Source of the DNA: Sva-07 sp942492715
Lineage (GTDB): Bacteria > Actinomycetota > Acidimicrobiia > Acidimicrobiales > Ilumatobacteraceae
Direction: 5' to 3'
Length of the DNA stretch: 64,000 bases
Assembly (NCBI GenBank): GCA_942492715.1
Contig: CALOFW010000017.1
Span: 496,001-560,000 of the forward strand
A model generated the notes under the pieces. That model was not told the DNA's origin, did not search any database, and saw nothing but the letters and a program-made list of their open reading frames with translations. Position 1 is the stretch's first letter; each line of letters starts with the position of its first letter. Shown piece after piece: positions 50,802 to 59,391 of this stretch. Both the position numbers and the translations under genes were made by a program.

Positions 50802-51031
50802 GCGTCCCACGCGTCCAGTTCGTCGCCGGTGAGTGCTTCGAAGAATTCGTCGGCGAGTTCCGGCCAGCGATCCTTCATCGTGCCGAGACGCGGGACGTCG
50901 GGCGCGATCGGCACCAGGCGCGCACACGGCCGACCACCGCGGGCGATCACGATCTCCTCGCCGGCTTCGACCTTGGCGACCAACTTGGAGAAGTGCGTCT
51001 TCGCGTCGTGCATATTCACGATCTCGGTCAT
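50798..51031 (-). CDS. VapB/Phd-type antitoxin
   Basis: The 77-residue protein begins TEIVNMHDAKTHFSKLVAKV with the Phd/YefM DNA-binding part (EIVIARGGRPCARLVPI). The C-terminal ELADEFFEALTGDELDAWDA is the toxin-binding tail. It is upstream of and overlapping the PIN toxin, so the pair is complete. Confidence 0.9.
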   Translation of the reverse strand: MTEIVNMHDAKTHFSKLVAKVEAGEEIVIARGGRPCARLVPIAPDVPRLGTMKDRWPELADEFFEALTGDELDAWDA

Positions 51032-51245
51032 CCACCTAAGGTTAGTCCGCTTAGTCCAACACCGGTCGCCCCGGTCGGCGACGTGCTCGCCTCGGCGAAC
51101 AGCTCCGACCCGATAATCCGCGGTGGCCGGGCGTGCTTCCATGATGCGTCCTTTCGACAACGCTCATGGGGGAGTCGGCCGAGACCACCGTACGGAACCG
51201 GTGTCACAGAGTTGCCCTCGCGCCACACCCGGCGGTCGAGCCGCT

Positions 51246-52145
51246 TCAGTCGTGGAGGCGGGAGGCCGGTTGGTAATTCGGGCCGGCCGTCGTGTCGACC
51301 CGCGCCAGCAGGGCCTCGCACGGGGGCTCGAACTGTTCGGCGAACCGGTTCGATCGCTCCTCACCGAGCAGTTCCCACGGCAGGGTGGTGAGGCGGTCGG
51401 TGTCGTCCTCGATCCGTGCGCGCAACGCCAGTCCGTCGGGCGACACGCGTCGACCGCCGTCGGCGTCGATTTCGGCGAGGCCCTTGCCGGCGAGCGCGTT
51501 CCAGCCGCCCTCGATCTCCTCCGGGGTGGCGCCTCGCGACTTCGGCATCCAGTCGTTCTCGTAGTGCACGTGGGCGTTGTGCAGGATCGACGCTTCGGGA
51601 TGGGTGAGCCCGGCCGCGACGACGATCGCCCAGTGAGTGTCGCCGCGCCACTCGCGGATGCAGTTGACCGCGTGCCAGCCGGACAGGAGCGGATCGTCGG
51701 GTCGCGGGAACGCAAGGTGGGCAGCCATGAACACCCGGCCCATGACGGGAAGTTGCTCGACGACGGGCCAGAGTTCGGGGCCGAGTTCGATCAGTGGATC
51801 GACGATCGACGGCGCGTATTCGCGGAGCCCCTCGACGACGGCCTCGTCGCGGGCGAGCCGGCACGCCTCGAACCGGGCGGGGTCGTGGCCGAGCACGTCG
51901 AACGCCGCCCGGATGCCGGTGGGGCTGATCGACCCGAATGCGGCGATCACCGCATCGGGTCCGGCGGCGGACAGTGGTGCGCAGCGAGCGGCCATGTAGC
52001 CGAGCGGTCCGGCGAAGTCCTTCGGGATGCCGAGCTCGGCGTAGCGGGCCACCGCCCCCGGGTCCCAGAAGATCCAGCCGATCGTCGTCTGCACCGAACG
52101 CGCAGTGCGGCGCGTGATCTCGAACCAGTCCGGTGAGTCACCCAT
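51246..52145 (-). CDS. SCO6745-family protein, copy B
   Basis: The 299-residue protein is a close copy of the gene at 13068-13967. It starts MGDSPDWFEITRRTARSVQT and ends NYQPASRLHD. Differences are scattered conservative changes, so both copies seem functional. Upstream on the same strand is the sigma-factor partner copy B; in the first 14 kb the homologous genes stand apart. Confidence 0.75.
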   Translation of the reverse strand: MGDSPDWFEITRRTARSVQTTIGWIFWDPGAVARYAELGIPKDFAGPLGYMAARCAPLSAAGPDAVIAAFGSISPTGIRAAFDVLGHDPARFEACRLARDEAVVEGLREYAPSIVDPLIELGPELWPVVEQLPVMGRVFMAAHLAFPRPDDPLLSGWHAVNCIREWRGDTHWAIVVAAGLTHPEASILHNAHVHYENDWMPKSRGATPEEIEGGWNALAGKGLAEIDADGGRRVSPDGLALRARIEDDTDRLTTLPWELLGEERSNRFAEQFEPPCEALLARVDTTAGPNYQPASRLHD

Positions 52146-52182
52146 CCTCGAAGTCTCGCATCCGGGAGAACGAGGCGACCGC

Positions 52183-52881
52183 TCAGCCGCCCTTCTTGCC
52201 GTTGCCGTTGTTGCTCTTGCCGTTGTTGCTCTTGCCGTTGTTGCTCTTGGTGCCGGTGTGGTCGGGCTTGCCCGGCGACGTGCGCTGCTCGGCCTTCTCG
52301 ACCTTCTCGACCTTCTCGACCTTCTCGATGTCGTCGGTGTCGTCGTCGATGTCGATCTCCTCGACGTCGCCGGTCTCTCCATCGGAGTCCGAACCGGTCT
52401 TGCCGCACGAGGAGCGAGCAACGTCTCGCACGTCCATGCCGGCGAACTCCGACCCCTCGTCGAACGGCGCCAAGCCTCGGGCCGCAGCGCTGACGGTCTT
52501 GCCGTGGTTCGCGTCGGGGATGCAGAAGGGTTCGGGTTCCTGCGGATCGACGGGGGCCGCTTCGACGTCGGCCACGATCGCGACCTCGGACTCAGGATCC
52601 TCGGGATCGTCCTCCGGCTCGGACTCCGCCACCGTCGCGGGCTCGTCGACGGGGGTGACGTCTTCGGCGGGCGGCTCTTCGGCCGGCGTCTCATCGGCAG
52701 GTGGCTCCTCGGCGGGCGGCTCCTCGGCGGGCGGCTCGCTCGGCTCCTCCACCTCGATCTTCACGGAATCATCGCTGTCGAACAGGGAGACTCCGCCAGG
52801 ACTGGCGGCGGCGGCGCCTCCGAATCCGAGGATGCCGGCAGCGATCAGTGTGGCGACGCGGGCGCGACGAGATGTGAACAT
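52183..52881 (-). CDS. Secreted or membrane-anchored low-complexity protein (sigma partner, copy B)
   Basis: The 232-residue product starts MFTSRRARVATLIAAGILGF, a signal or anchor segment, with a GAAGGGA ribosome site upstream. It then has an acidic proline-rich part (EEPSEPPAEEPPAEEPPADE), a short globular part with CIPDANHGKTVSAAARGLAP, a VEKVEKVEK repeat and a GKSNNGKSNNGKSNNG tail. Tandem DNA repeats at 52194-52250, 52294-52329 and 52680-52740 encode these. Upstream, in another frame, 52937-53014 codes MSDFDDLDDLFGPLRSPAT, coupled to the sigma stop (ATGA). One extra G near 52948 separates the two frames. Confidence 0.6.
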   Translation of the reverse strand: MFTSRRARVATLIAAGILGFGGAAAASPGGVSLFDSDDSVKIEVEEPSEPPAEEPPAEEPPADETPAEEPPAEDVTPVDEPATVAESEPEDDPEDPESEVAIVADVEAAPVDPQEPEPFCIPDANHGKTVSAAARGLAPFDEGSEFAGMDVRDVARSSCGKTGSDSDGETGDVEEIDIDDDTDDIEKVEKVEKVEKAEQRTSPGKPDHTGTKSNNGKSNNGKSNNGNGKKGG

Positions 52882-52936
52882 GGTGGTTCCCTTCGATGTG
52901 TGATGGGCGGCAACCATGAGATCGACGACGTCGTGC

Positions 52937-53014
52937 TCAGCGGTGAGCCTCGGCCGGTGTCGCGGGGCTGCGCAACGGGCCGAACAGGTCATCGAGATCG
53001 TCGAAATCGCTCAT
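52937..53014 (-). CDS. Short N-terminal ORF of the sigma partner, copy B
   Basis: Twenty-five codons (MSDFDDLDDLFGPLRSPATP, AEAHR) starting in the overlap with the sigma-factor stop. It matches the start of copy A at 266. A single-base deletion would extend it as AELTAEHDVVDLMVAAHH into the downstream MFTSRR frame, matching copy A. It is therefore either a frameshifted 5' part or a leader peptide. Confidence 0.5.
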   Translation of the reverse strand: MSDFDDLDDLFGPLRSPATPAEAHR

Positions 53015-53569
53015 GGCACCCTCTTCATCGTCTGGGGGACATCGTTCGTTACAGACAGCTTCCGGCGCAGACGCGTCAGACCCCGGTGGACCAGAACCCG
53101 CACGTTGCCTTCCGTCGTGCCCAGCACCGACGCGACATCGGCGATCGGGAGGTCGTTGACCACCCGCAGCATCACGGCGTCGGCGAGGTTGTCGGGCAGT
53201 GTGCCGACCAGCGCAACCGCACGATCCAGCGCGCCGTCCCGGTCGAGCTCGACGTCGGCGGCAGCGGCATGATCGGCCGCCCGCACCGCGAGGCCGGTCC
53301 GACGGACCGTTCGACGAATCTCGTCGACGCTGCGACGGTGGGCGATCGTGAAGAGCCAACGCCGGAAGACGCCGACGCCGCCCTCGAGGCGGTGGAGTGA
53401 TGTCGCGACCTCGATCCACACCTGCGACGCCACGTCGTCGGCCGACGGTGTCCTGCGGGCGCGGAGGTATCGGAGCAACGGAGCCTGATGTGTCCGCCAC
53501 AGCTCCGCCAGAGCCGTCACGATCACCGAGCCGCGCCGCGTCGAGCGTGGTCAACGGGCGGCGCACCAT
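53011..53569 (-). pseudogene. ECF sigma factor, copy B, frameshifted near its start
   Basis: The ATG at 53569 gives MVRRPLTTLDAARLGDRD, which lines up with copy A. One extra G near 53514 then shifts the frame. In the correct frame the protein continues ALAELWRTHQAPLLRYLRAR, and region 4 (LPDNLADAVMLRVVNDLPIA; TTEGNVRVLVHRGLTRLRRK) is intact to the stop. A GTG at 53526 could start a slightly shortened protein. A true frameshift, a restart or a sequencing error are all possible. Confidence 0.7.
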
Positions 53570-53631
53570 GCGGTGTCATCGGCACGTGGGGCGTCGACCT
53601 TGACAACACGTCGACCTGATCGCTCCGGCGC

Positions 53632-54636
53632 CTACCCGGCGTCGGAGGCGTCGAGTGCTTCGAGAAAACTGATCGAGGCGTCAGCGATCTGGCGTTGGGC
53701 GTCGGCTCGGGTGGTGCCGGGCGTGCCGTCGCCGTTCTGCAGGCCATAGTCGCCGAAGAACGAGTGGATGGCGCCGTCGATCGGGACGTACTCCGTCGAC
53801 GCCAGCAGGTCGGGTTTGCGCTCGTCGATGTCGGCCGGGGTGGCGAGGCCGTCGTTGGTGCCGGACACCGACATGACGGCGAGCCCGGCGCGTTCGGACA
53901 TGTCGTTGACCGGGTAGGCGGCCCAGAGCAGCAGGCCGACCAGTTCGTCGCGGTCGGTCTCGGCGTAGCTGGAGGCCATCGCACCACCGAGCGAGTGGCC
54001 GCCGACCGCCCATCGGTCGGTGGTGTCGTCGGGGTCGCCGATCACGGCGTTGGCGGCGTTCGAGTCGAGGACCGCCAGGTTGTAGGGCTGCTTGAAGATC
54101 ACCACCGGGAAGCCCGCTTCGGCGATCGGCCGCAGCACGTGGGCGTAGGCCTGCGGGTCGACCAGCGCTCCGGGATAGAAGGCGAGCCCGGCGGCCCGCG
54201 GGTCGTCGGTCGGGGTGAGCCGGATCGACGATCTCGAGACGTCGACGGTCACCCCGTTTCCGTCGTCGAGCGCGTCGATGGCGATCTGTTGCGCCGACGC
54301 CGGCTTGAGGTAGACGAGCAGTCCGAGCAGCACCACACCGGCCACGAGCAGTCCGCCGCGCGCTGTCCAGACCCACCGCCACGATCGTTGCGGAGGCGGG
54401 CCGGCGAGCAGCGCCCACGTGACGAGCCCGATGGCGACCGCCAGCGACAGCAGCAGTGTGATCAGGTAGGCCGGGCTCGATCCCCAGATCCCGACCCACG
54501 CGGTCGCGAAGGCCCACACGACCACCAGCGCAATCGCCGCCCCCACCCCGATCGGCCACCACCGGGGACGCCGACCCGGCGGTTGTGGTGGTTGCGGTTG
54601 CGAGTCGTCAGGTGCGTCGGTCGGCTGGTCCGCCAC
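53632..54636 (-). CDS. Membrane-anchored alpha/beta hydrolase, copy B
   Basis: The 334-residue protein is a close copy of 11765-12772. The shared segments are VVWAFATAWVGIWGSSPAYL, FPVVIFKQPYNLAVL, VGGHSLGGAMASSYAE and GAIHSFFGDYGLQNGDGTPG. The start is GTG, as in copy A. Together with the sigma-factor pair and the SCO6745 gene it is part of the shuffled duplication. Confidence 0.82.
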   Translation of the reverse strand: MADQPTDAPDDSQPQPPQPPGRRPRWWPIGVGAAIALVVVWAFATAWVGIWGSSPAYLITLLLSLAVAIGLVTWALLAGPPPQRSWRWVWTARGGLLVAGVVLLGLLVYLKPASAQQIAIDALDDGNGVTVDVSRSSIRLTPTDDPRAAGLAFYPGALVDPQAYAHVLRPIAEAGFPVVIFKQPYNLAVLDSNAANAVIGDPDDTTDRWAVGGHSLGGAMASSYAETDRDELVGLLLWAAYPVNDMSERAGLAVMSVSGTNDGLATPADIDERKPDLLASTEYVPIDGAIHSFFGDYGLQNGDGTPGTTRADAQRQIADASISFLEALDASDAG

Positions 54637-54701
54637 GCCGGTGAGTCTCGCACGGTGGTCATGGGTACGGGCGGAGGTCCGGGTGCGGCCAGACTGTGGT
54701 G

Positions 54702-55646
54702 ATGGCGGGGTTCGACATCATCGGCGACGTGCACGGCCACGCCGACCGCGTGCGGAGCCTGCTCGCCCGGATGGGCTACGCGGAGCGCCACGGCGTGTGG
54801 GCGCACCCGCGGCGGACGGCGGTGTTCGTCGGTGACCTGATCGATCGTGGGCCCGGCCAGCTCGAGACGCTGCGGCTCGTGCGGGCGATGGTCGAGGCCG
54901 GCTCGGCGCAGATCGTGCTCGGCAACCACGAGTTCAACGCGGTCGCCTACGCCACGGTCGATCCGGTGCGCCTCGACTACTGCCGGCCCCACAGCGAGAA
55001 GAACAGCGGCCAGCACGAGGCGTTCCTGTCCGACGTCCCCTTCGGCTCGCCGCTGCACCGCTCGATCATCGACTGGTTCATGACGATCCCGATGTGGCTC
55101 GACCTCGACGGCCTGCGGGTGGTCCACGCCTGCTGGAGCGCGGACCACATGGACCACCTCGAGACGGTGTCGGGCCCGGGCAACACCCTCACCGAACGCA
55201 TCGTGATCGACGGCACGACGAAGGGCACGCCGACCTACGACGCGATCGAGACCGTCCTCAAGGGCCCCGAGGTCGACCTCGACGGCGTGTGGTATCCGGA
55301 CAAGGACGGCCATCAGCGCCACCACGCCCGGCTCCGCTGGTGGGACAGCACGGCGACGACCCTGACCTCGTCGGTGTTGTTGGCTCCTGGGACACAGTTG
55401 TACGACGCGAACGACCAACCGATCGACGAACTCCCCGATCGTGAGCTGCACGACGACGAGGTGCAGCCCTACACCGGGCCGGAGCCGGTGCTGTTCGGCC
55501 ACTACTGGTGGCGCAAGGAGTCGGCCGAACCGATCAATCCGCTGGCGACGTGCCTCGACTACAGCGTCGCGAAGAACGGCGTCCTGCGCGCCTACCGGTG
55601 GGACGGCGAGACCGAGATCGACGAGACCAAGTTCGTCGACGACTGA
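54702..55646 (+). CDS. Calcineurin-like metallophosphatase
   Basis: The 314-residue protein has the metallophosphoesterase motifs FDIIGDVHGHADRVRSLLA, VFVGDLIDRGPGQLETLRLV and IVLGNHEFNA. A further histidine pair is in VVHACWSADHMDHL and LFGHYWWRKES. These match the bis(5'-nucleosyl)-tetraphosphatase / PrpE-like branch. The ATG at 54702 is chosen; two GTG codons precede it in frame. It diverges from hydrolase copy B. Confidence 0.88.
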   Translation: MAGFDIIGDVHGHADRVRSLLARMGYAERHGVWAHPRRTAVFVGDLIDRGPGQLETLRLVRAMVEAGSAQIVLGNHEFNAVAYATVDPVRLDYCRPHSEKNSGQHEAFLSDVPFGSPLHRSIIDWFMTIPMWLDLDGLRVVHACWSADHMDHLETVSGPGNTLTERIVIDGTTKGTPTYDAIETVLKGPEVDLDGVWYPDKDGHQRHHARLRWWDSTATTLTSSVLLAPGTQLYDANDQPIDELPDRELHDDEVQPYTGPEPVLFGHYWWRKESAEPINPLATCLDYSVAKNGVLRAYRWDGETEIDETKFVDD

Positions 55647-55689
55647 GCGAGCACGACAGGGGACGGCCTGCGGAATCCAGGGTTGCGGG

Positions 55690-55773
55690 ATGGGCCGCAT
55701 CGATGACGACTCCGGGCAACTCGAGCGGGTCTACACCACGATGTTCGATGCGGTCGCCGACGACTGTCGGATC
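55690..55773 (+). pseudogene. 5' remnant of an SCP2-like gene
   Basis: The fragment reads MGRIDDDSGQLERVYTTMFD, AVADD, then leaves the family. It matches the first ~28 codons of the gene at 2262, and the leader GTTGCGGG before the ATG is also shared. The rest of the gene is missing; cutA begins soon after. Confidence 0.7.
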
Positions 55774-55799
55774 GAGTCGAGGCCTGCGAAGATGGTGGC

Positions 55800-56120
55800 G
55801 TGACCACGCTCGGACACTGCGAGGTGCGCATCACGTGCGGCACGCGGGAGGAGGCCGACATCATCGCCGACGCGCTGGTCGAGGCCCATCTGGTGGCGTG
55901 CGCTCACCTCGTGCCGATCTCGAGCGTCTACGAGTGGAAGCACGTCATCGAACACGGCGACGAGGTGCTGATCACCGCAGCGACCCGCGTGGATCGCTTC
56001 GACACGATCGTCGAGACGGTGCGCTCGCTGCATTCCTACGAACTGCCGGCGGTCCCCGCGGGCGCGCTCGACGGTTCCCACGACTACCTCGCGTGGATCG
56101 ACGACCAGACCCGGCGTTGA
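55800..56120 (+). CDS. cutA: CutA divalent cation tolerance-like protein
   Basis: The 106-residue protein has EVRITCGTREEADIIADALV, AHLVACAHLVPISSVYEWKH and LHSYELPAVPAGALDGSHDY, typical of CutA trimers. The name comes from copper sensitivity in E. coli, but the molecular role is unsettled. The start is a GTG. It lies between the SCP2 remnant and a decayed toxin-antitoxin copy. Confidence 0.93.
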   Translation: MTTLGHCEVRITCGTREEADIIADALVEAHLVACAHLVPISSVYEWKHVIEHGDEVLITAATRVDRFDTIVETVRSLHSYELPAVPAGALDGSHDYLAWIDDQTRR

Positions 56121-56143
56121 CCGCCGAGGAGCCCGCAGGGAAC

Positions 56144-56479
56144 TCAGCTGAGTGCGAGTGCGATTCCTGCGCGGTCGAAGGCCCGCTCGACGGTGAGCAA
56201 GGAGAAGCCCCCGAGCGCAGCCTGCGCGGCGAGCATGCGATCGAACGGATCCCGGTGCTCCCAGTCGAGTCGCCCCGCAGCCACGGCTGCCGGGACGTCG
56301 ATCGGGAGCTGTCCGGTCTGCAGGTCGTGGAGCGCCTCGTCGAGATCGTCGAGCGGCACCAGGCGCGCGCACGGCCGACCACCGCGGGCGATCACGATCT
56401 CCCTCGCCAGGCTTCGACCATTGGCGACCAACTTGAAGAAGTGCGTCTTCGTTTCGTGCATGTTCACGATCTCGACCAT
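56144..56479 (-). pseudogene. Chimeric VapB-VapC remnant
   Basis: The 111-codon frame starts VEIVNMHETKTHFFKLVANG like the antitoxin at 51031 and, after EIVIARGGRPCARLVP, jumps directly into DDLDEALHDLQTGQLPIDVP from the middle of the PIN toxin, ending like the toxin (RAGIALALS). A deletion removed the antitoxin tail and the toxin's first half, including its first catalytic residues. Three single-base insertions (56405-56430 region) relative to the intact antitoxin restore the frame between them. It is probably inactive as an RNase. Confidence 0.8.
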
Positions 56480-56572
56480 CCCGCCAAGGTCAGTCCGGTG
56501 AGTCCGGTACGCGAACGGTGTCGCAGAGTCAGGTCGAGTCCAGGCGGCAGAATGGCCGGCGAGGAGGTGCAC

Positions 56573-56680
56573 GTGAAGCTCGAAGCGGTGCTGGGAGACA
56601 TCACGTTGGAGGAGGTCGACGCGATCGTCAACGCGGCGAACTCGTCCCTGCTCGGCGGGGGCGGGGTCGACGCAGCCGAG
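56573..56680 (+). pseudogene. Macrodomain N-terminal remnant
   Basis: From GTG 56573, with GAGGAGG upstream, the frame reads KLEAVLGDITLEEVDAIVNA, ANSSLLGGGGVDAA, a clear ADP-ribose-binding macrodomain start with the binding loop. It then runs at once into the sequence shared with 37230-37430 and the amidohydrolase tail. The rest of the domain is missing. Confidence 0.75.
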
Positions 56681-56685
56681 TGGCG

Positions 56686-58545
56686 TCAGGCGACGTCGTC
56701 GCGAGCGTCGGCGACGGCACGCCAGGCTCGGGCCAGGTGTCGGGCCACCTCGCACGAGCAGCCGTGGCCCTCGTGACGGTGATCGGCTGAGCCCTGCCGG
56801 TCTCCCGCACCCGGCAACGCGACGAGCCGGGGCGCGTGCCCGACGAGGTCACGGCGATGCTCATCGGGAACCGGGAACCAGCGCCCCTCGAAGACCGAGC
56901 CGATCACCGGCACCTCGCGCAGGCGCGTCGGGTCGACGTCGTACGGATCTGCGCCGAGCACCGTGAACGTGGCGGCCTTGCCGGGGGCGATGCTGCCGAG
57001 CTCGTGTTCCAGCTGCCACGAGTAGGCGGCCTCGATCGTGACCGCCCGCAGCGCGTCGTGGACACCGATGCGTTGTTCGGGCGCGGCGACGCGTCCGGAT
57101 TCGGTGATCCGGTTGACGGCAAACGAGGCGAGCGCGAGCGGCTCCGCGGGCGCCATTGGCAGGTCGGAGTGGAAGGCGAGCGGAACCCGGCGGGCGAGCA
57201 CCGAGGCGCTGCGCACCATCGTGTCGGCGCGCTCGGGGCCGAGGCCGAACTCGCCGTAGCGGTCGGCGAACCCGACCGGGTAGTAGGGGTTCGCCGACAC
57301 GATGCACCCGAGGCGGGCGATCCGGTCGACCTGCTCCTCGGTCGAGTTGGCGAAGTGCACGATCACGCTGCGATGGTCGGCGCGTGGGGTGGCGATCATG
57401 CAGCGCTCGATGATGTCGAGCAGCACCTCGAGGCCGAGGTCGCCGTTGACGTGGGTGTGGATCTGCCAGCCGGCGTCCCAGTAGATGCGGAAGTAGGTCT
57501 CGAGCACGTCGGGTTCCACCATCCACTCGCCGTGGTGGTCGGGGTCGGGGAGCCCGGCGGCGTCGAGGTAGGGCTCGCGCATCTGCATCAGCTGCGAGAT
57601 GATCGCCCCGTCGGCGAACATCTTCACCTGGCCCGCCAGCAGCGACACCTTACCGTGCGGTGCCCGGGCGATCTGTTCGAGTGCGTCGTCGACGACGGCG
57701 CCGGGGTCGAGCCCGCGGGCAGCCTGGGTCCGCCCGTCGACGAGGAACGAGGTGCGGAAGGGGGCGTCGTCGGCGCCGAGGATCTGCTGGTACAGCTCGA
57801 ACGGCTCGATCCCCCATGCGATGCCCGGTTCGTTGATCGCGGTCACGCCGTGCTGGTGGAGGTAGGCGACCAGCTGGTGGAGCCCGCGCTCGATGCGTTC
57901 GGGGCTGATGATGTGCGGGGCGACCTTGCCCATCACGACGTTGAAGAACCCGGCCTCCCAGAAGTGGCCCGCGTCGAGGTCGATCTGGTCGCTCGCCGGA
58001 CCGCGCCCGGCGACCGACTCGGCGGTGATGTCGAGCGCGGAGATCGCCGCGCTGTTGAGGTACAGCTCGTGGCACGACCGTTGCCAGACGACGATCGGCC
58101 GGGTGGCGCTGATCTCGTCGAGGACGGCCCGGTCGAGGTGGCCGTGCCAGAGCGAGTGGTAGCCCCAGGTGGTCAGCCATTCGTCGGGATCGAGCGCCTC
58201 CTCGGCGGCGCGGAGTCGGGCGACGTACTCGTCGTGTGAGCGGGCGGCGGGGAAGGTGCGGTCGGGGAGCACCCAGTCCTCGGTGGCGATCACGTCCATC
58301 GCCAGGGTCGTCGCGCCGAGCAGCGGGTGGAGGTGCTGGTCGATCAGCCCCGGAAGGACCACGTGGTCGCGCAGCGTCTCGTCGAGCCGGAACGGCTCGT
58401 CGCCGAGCGCGTCGGTGACCGTCTGCAGCGATCCGACCGCGAGGATCCGGCCGTCACGAACGGCGACAGCGTCGGCGGTCGGGAAGCCGGGCTCCATCGT
58501 GTGGAACCGGCGGGCGACGAAGACGGTGATGCGACCAGTGGCCAT
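56686..58545 (-). CDS. YtcJ-like amidohydrolase with an extra C-terminal tail
   Basis: The 619-residue protein has the metal motif VVLPGLIDQHLHPLLGATTL and further histidines in HTHVNGDLGLEVLLDIIER and SVIVHFANSTEEQVDRIARL. It has FHSDLPMAPAEPLALASFAV near the end. Such enzymes hydrolyse amide or similar bonds with one or two metals. The family normally ends near VFEGRWFPV. Here about 60 more residues follow (HRHEGHGCSCEVARHL), the same sequence as the ORF at 37230. The tail end abuts the macrodomain remnant. Confidence 0.85.
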   Translation of the reverse strand: MATGRITVFVARRFHTMEPGFPTADAVAVRDGRILAVGSLQTVTDALGDEPFRLDETLRDHVVLPGLIDQHLHPLLGATTLAMDVIATEDWVLPDRTFPAARSHDEYVARLRAAEEALDPDEWLTTWGYHSLWHGHLDRAVLDEISATRPIVVWQRSCHELYLNSAAISALDITAESVAGRGPASDQIDLDAGHFWEAGFFNVVMGKVAPHIISPERIERGLHQLVAYLHQHGVTAINEPGIAWGIEPFELYQQILGADDAPFRTSFLVDGRTQAARGLDPGAVVDDALEQIARAPHGKVSLLAGQVKMFADGAIISQLMQMREPYLDAAGLPDPDHHGEWMVEPDVLETYFRIYWDAGWQIHTHVNGDLGLEVLLDIIERCMIATPRADHRSVIVHFANSTEEQVDRIARLGCIVSANPYYPVGFADRYGEFGLGPERADTMVRSASVLARRVPLAFHSDLPMAPAEPLALASFAVNRITESGRVAAPEQRIGVHDALRAVTIEAAYSWQLEHELGSIAPGKAATFTVLGADPYDVDPTRLREVPVIGSVFEGRWFPVPDEHRRDLVGHAPRLVALPGAGDRQGSADHRHEGHGCSCEVARHLARAWRAVADARDDVA

Positions 58546-58593
58546 CGCCCGATGCTGCCAGAGTGAGCGGAGCGGGTCCGGCCCGGGCGAGAC

Positions 58594-59328
58594 TCAGGGG
58601 TCGAGGAACTCGAGCACGGCGGCGATCACGGGGTCGGGCCGCCAGAGCACCGCACCGTGGGCGGTGAGTTCCAGTTCGACCAGCCGAGCCGTTCTCGAAT
58701 GCGGGAAGCGCCCGGTGGCTCGACGCGAGATTCGGGTCGTGGTCACCGGTGGCGATCAGCGTCGGCGCACGGACCTGCTCGACGAACGGGAGCAGATCGG
58801 AGTGCAGACAAGGTGGCCGCCATGGCCGCGAGCATCGCGTCGTGGATCGAGATGATCGCGGATGCCCTCGGGACGGGGCGGATCGACGATCCCGGCGTCG
58901 GCACGAGCGCGCTTGGCATCGATCACACCCTGCTTCTGCGCGTCGACGTCGGCGGGGTCGATCGAGAAGTCCGACAGCACGAGGCGACGGACACGATCGG
59001 GGTGCTGCGCCGCCGTCACGAGCGCCACCCGCGATCCCCACGCCATGCCCCAGAGGTCGAAGCCGTCCAGGCCGAGCTGATCGGCGATCTCGACGATGTC
59101 GGACGCGTACTGCTCGAAGGTGTAGCCGTCGGGTGGTCCGGGTGAGCTCGATCCGGTGCCGCGCACGTCGAGGCGCACGACCGTGTGCCCTGCGGCCAGT
59201 CGGTCGATCACCCCGTCCCACTGCCGCGTCGTGAGCGCAGCGCCGTTCACCAGCACGAGCGCCGGGCCGTCTCCGTCGACCTCGACGTGCAGCTCGGCTC
59301 CGTCGACGGCGATCCGATGGGTTGGCAT
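58594..59328 (-). pseudogene. Alpha/beta hydrolase with three frame breaks
   Basis: From ATG 59328 the frame reads PTHRIAVDGAELHVEVDGDG, GFDLWGMAWGSRVALVTAAQ and LVLSDFSIDPADVDAQKQGV. After residue 155 the likeness to the family continues only by changing frame three times, each by +1, near 58861, 58806 and 58697: IHDAMLAAMAA, then FVEQVRAPTLIATGDHDP, then LVELELTAHGAVLWRPDPVI and a stop at 58594. The nucleophile position reads GMAWGS, with tryptophan where serine is usual, so activity is doubtful in any case. Confidence 0.7.
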
Positions 59329-59391
59329 CGTGCGATCATCGCAGGTGCACGTCACCGACTGCAAGACTGGCCACCGCCGAAGGGGGAAGTA

